21,966 nucleotides of DNA from Anaerolineaceae bacterium UBA1415 (GTDB taxonomy: Bacteria > Chloroflexota > Anaerolineae > Anaerolineales > Anaerolineaceae), in the NCBI GenBank assembly GCA_002305635.1, contig DBPR01000017.1, forward strand, positions 2,156 to 24,121. The letters are read 5' to 3'. Made by a program: the position numbers and the translations under genes. Of the stretch, positions 20,165 through 21,966 are shown piece by piece. How positions within the stretch are numbered: position 1 is the first letter of the stretch; each line of letters begins with the position of its first letter. The notes under the pieces are model-generated. The model had not been told where the DNA came from. It worked only from the letters and a program-made list of their open reading frames with translations, and did no database searches.

Positions 20165-21304
20165 ATGGAAAGCAAAAAACGGTTTTTGATCCTGACGAGC
20201 GATTCAGGCTTTGGCCACCGAAGCGCCGCGCTTTCGGTATCAAAAGCCCTGGATCATCTCTATGGTGACCGTCAGGTCAATCTGGTTGTTAATCCGATCC
20301 TTGAGGGTAGTTCACTCTCACTGATGAAGCCTATTGAGAAAAATTATGACAAAGGCGTCAAGAACATACCGAGTCTTTGGAGAATGGGCTATGAATTCAG
20401 CGATTCCCGCCAGGTGAGTGAGGTGATGGAGAGCGCGCTCAAGGTGCTTTTGCAGCAAAGCATCAGTGAGAAGGTGGAATCATTTTTGCCGCATGGCATT
20501 TTGATCACAAACCCGATGTTCAACGCGCCAGCCGGAAAGGTGCGCAAGGATTATAACCCGGCGGTTCCCTTGTATTCGACCGTGACGGACCTGGCGGATG
20601 TGCATTCGCTCTGGTTCGCGCCCGGACCTGATCTGTTTTTTATCGCCTCCGATTGGGTGCGTGTCAAGGCCCGCGAAAACCGCGTGCCCTTGCGCAAGCT
20701 GCACATCTCCGGCATTCCGGTGAATCCTGCCTTTGCGTTGAACAAGGCTTCAAAGCAAGAGATGCGGGCGCGGCTGGGGCTTGATCCTGAGGTTCGGACG
20801 ATCCTTTTCGTTGGCAGCGTTCGCGTTGGGCACATTCTCGAAAACCTGCATGGCCTGGATAAACAGGAGCAGCAATTTCAGGTCGTGGTCATCGCGGGTG
20901 GAAATGAAGACCTGTACCGGGAATTGCAGATCAATGAGTTTGATTTTCCGATCATGATCAAAGGTTTTGTCGATAATATGCCCGATTGGATGATGGCTTC
21001 GGATCTGCTGGTCACCAAGGCGGGCGGCTTGATCCTTTCGGAGGGTCTGGCGGCTGGGTTGCCGATCCTGTTGGTCGATTTTCTACCTGGTCAGGAAGAG
21101 GGAAATGTTCGCTATGTGACCAGTCATCAGGCCGGCGCGCATGTCATGAATGTGGGTGAATTTAAGACCATGATCGATTTTTGGCTAAATGAGGACGCCG
21201 CGCAGCTGGAACGCACGGCTGCTTCTTCCAAACTAATTGGGCGGCCCAATTCGGCTTTTGTGGTTGCGAAGCATTTGTGGGAAGCCGCCCAATCGGTCGC
21301 CTGA
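20165..21304 (+). CDS. GT28/MGDG-synthase-like glycosyltransferase
   Basis: 379 residues with the GT-B layout of the MGDG synthase/processive diacylglycerol glucosyltransferase (UgtP-like) group, which adds sugar from a UDP-sugar to membrane diacylglycerol. The N-terminal domain starts with a strand and then S-D-S-G-F-G-H18-R-S-A-A, the glycine-rich acceptor-side loop. Y-S-T-V-T-D-L-A-D-V-H-S-L-W-F and S-G-I-P-V-N-P-A-F are family landmarks. The C-terminal donor domain has I-L-F-V-G-S, G-F-V-D-N-M-P-D-W-M and T-K-A-G-G-L-I-L-S-E-G-L-A-A-G-L-P, the UDP-sugar binding signature. ATGs at 20162 and 20165 are adjacent; GGAG sits 7 nt from the second. It converges with the LuxR-type gene, with stops 2 bp apart. 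Glycolipid synthesis is likely; the exact sugar is unknown. Confidence 0.92.
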   Translation: MESKKRFLILTSDSGFGHRSAALSVSKALDHLYGDRQVNLVVNPILEGSSLSLMKPIEKNYDKGVKNIPSLWRMGYEFSDSRQVSEVMESALKVLLQQSISEKVESFLPHGILITNPMFNAPAGKVRKDYNPAVPLYSTVTDLADVHSLWFAPGPDLFFIASDWVRVKARENRVPLRKLHISGIPVNPAFALNKASKQEMRARLGLDPEVRTILFVGSVRVGHILENLHGLDKQEQQFQVVVIAGGNEDLYRELQINEFDFPIMIKGFVDNMPDWMMASDLLVTKAGGLILSEGLAAGLPILLVDFLPGQEEGNVRYVTSHQAGAHVMNVGEFKTMIDFWLNEDAAQLERTAASSKLIGRPNSAFVVAKHLWEAAQSVA

Positions 21305-21306
21305 AC

Positions 21307-21735
21307 TCAATCGAAAATGCAGTCCAGATCGGGCTGGACATAACCGAGGGCGGTGGCTTTTGCCATGAGTTCTTCGCGCGTCTGGGCGTTGAACCTGAGC
21401 CGGATATTGTTGAGCCGATTCTGGACTGTTTTGGGATTTATCCGCAGGTGGTAAGCCGTTTGCGTGAGGTTCAGGCCTGAACAAAGCGCCTGCAGAACCT
21501 GAATATCCCTGGCTGTCAGATGGATTTGAGGCTTGTCTTCTTCCGGAGTGGGGGGATAGACAATTACGATCGTGCCGATCCTCATCGCCTGCCAGGCACA
21601 GGTGCGTGAAAGCTGGAAACCGAGATGGGTTTGCCAGTCGCCGGAATTTATTTTTCGCACGATCGCTTCCGGTGGGGCGGGATCGTTAAGTACCTGAAAG
21701 GCGCCATTCTCCTGAAAAAGAAAAATCTGAGTCAT
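21307..21735 (-). CDS. Small LuxR-type HTH regulator
   Basis: 142 residues. The C terminus (73-131) is a LuxR/NarL-type helix-turn-helix: L-T-A-R-D-I-Q-V-L-Q-A-L-C-S-G-L, then T-Q-T-A-Y-H-L-R-I-N-P-K-T-V-Q-N-R-L-N-N-I-R, with the characteristic T-V-x-x-R/H-L recognition helix, and R-E-E-L-M-A-K-A close by. The first 70 residues have no phospho-acceptor Asp pattern and are too short for a receiver domain, so the protein is not a standard response regulator; what it senses is unknown. No Shine-Dalgarno sequence precedes the ATG. A 28-bp inverted repeat overlaps the likely -10 box directly upstream, suggesting autoregulation. It converges with the glycosyltransferase gene. Confidence 0.9.
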   Translation of the reverse strand: MTQIFLFQENGAFQVLNDPAPPEAIVRKINSGDWQTHLGFQLSRTCAWQAMRIGTIVIVYPPTPEEDKPQIHLTARDIQVLQALCSGLNLTQTAYHLRINPKTVQNRLNNIRLRFNAQTREELMAKATALGYVQPDLDCIFD

Positions 21736-21744
21736 CTTCGCATC

Positions 21745-21772
21745 CGATAATAGAACGTATGTGCTATTATCG
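21745..21772 (-). promoter_or_regulatory. Inverted repeat over the LuxR-type gene promoter (candidate operator)
   Basis: A perfect 9-bp dyad, CGATAATAG and CTATTATCG, with a 10-bp spacer, so the arm centres are about 19 bp apart, near two helical turns. It starts 10 nt before the ATG. The arm nearest the gene contains TATTAT on the minus strand, a possible -10 box, so a bound dimer would block the promoter. Confidence 0.55.
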
Positions 21773-21897
21773 TGCGAAAAATGGCTTTTGTCAAGAAACC
21801 GGTGTTTGAATTCGAGCAGCAGTAATCGCGCATTGAAAAGGGATATATTTCAGCAGATAAACAAGCTTTATAGACTATATTAATATTACCTCTCATA

Positions 21898-21921
21898 CCC
21901 CTCATCCGCCCTTCGGGCACC
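21898..21921. repeat. Partial copy of the palindromic repeat
   Basis: CCCCTCATCCGCCC and TTCGGGCACC match the left end of the 19242 element exactly. The copy then diverges into CCCTTTC/GAAAGGG, another small hairpin (21920-21938). The rest of 21773-21966 shows no gene or clear signal. Confidence 0.65.
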
Positions 21922-21966
21922 CTTTCCTACTGAAAGGGCAGGCTGGACTGGTGCCGAAAAAATAGA

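Overview
The window looks like chromosomal sequence from a Chloroflexota bacterium, probably of the Anaerolineae type. This is inferred from gene style and not from a phylogenetic marker: several lipoproteins (one with a Pro/Thr-rich spacer), a PadR plus HAAS-membrane-protein pair, an HtrA-like lipoprotein protease, SixA- and VanZ-like proteins, and many intergenic palindromic repeats. No rRNA, tRNA, CRISPR array, phage module or transposase was seen. All genes are intact except the first, which is cut by the window edge.

Layout. 1-1007 (+): tail of a protein ending in a beta-sandwich domain, then a hotdog acyl-CoA thioesterase-like protein. 1037-4409 (-): probable operon of an MscS-type channel, an ABC ATPase and its membrane partner. 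4541-5728 (+): HtrA-like lipoprotein protease. 5976-6662 (-): TetR regulator, bracketed on both sides by long palindromic hairpins. 6987-7466 (+): HIT protein, followed by a tandem palindromic repeat. 7798-8550 (-): DUF2807 lipoprotein. 8656-10878 (-) and 11087-13312 (+): two divergent paralogous APC-type transporters, each carrying two UspA-like domains. 13328-13732 (+): small unknown protein. 13962-14543 (-): SixA-like phosphatase with a lysine-rich tail. 14672-15352 (+): VanZ-like membrane protein. 15430-16440 (+): Pro/Thr-linker lipoprotein. 16717-17562 (-): DUF952 plus dual-specificity-phosphatase fusion. 17698-19103 (+): PadR and HAAS membrane protein. 19482-19967 (+): duplicated ferredoxin. 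20165-21304 (+): GT28/MGDG-synthase-like glycosyltransferase. 21307-21735 (-): small LuxR-type regulator.

Themes. Most genes are housekeeping or envelope functions in one- to three-gene units. The less ordinary content lies in four places. (i) Modular hairpins around the TetR gene share an outer GATTG/CAATC frame and a one-base asymmetric bulge, but have different, still-pairing inner arms. (ii) Three genes have a TAnAAT box exactly 6 nt before ATG, with no strong Shine-Dalgarno sequence, suggesting leaderless transcripts. (iii) One of the two divergent transporters has lost the Gly-Ser-Gly substrate loop of the APC fold and carries Ser-Ala-Glu there. (iv) The double ferredoxin keeps a good internal ribosome-binding site and ATG at the start of its second half. 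Repeat families are also shared between distant intergenic spaces (5774 and 16532; 7588, 19242 and 21898).
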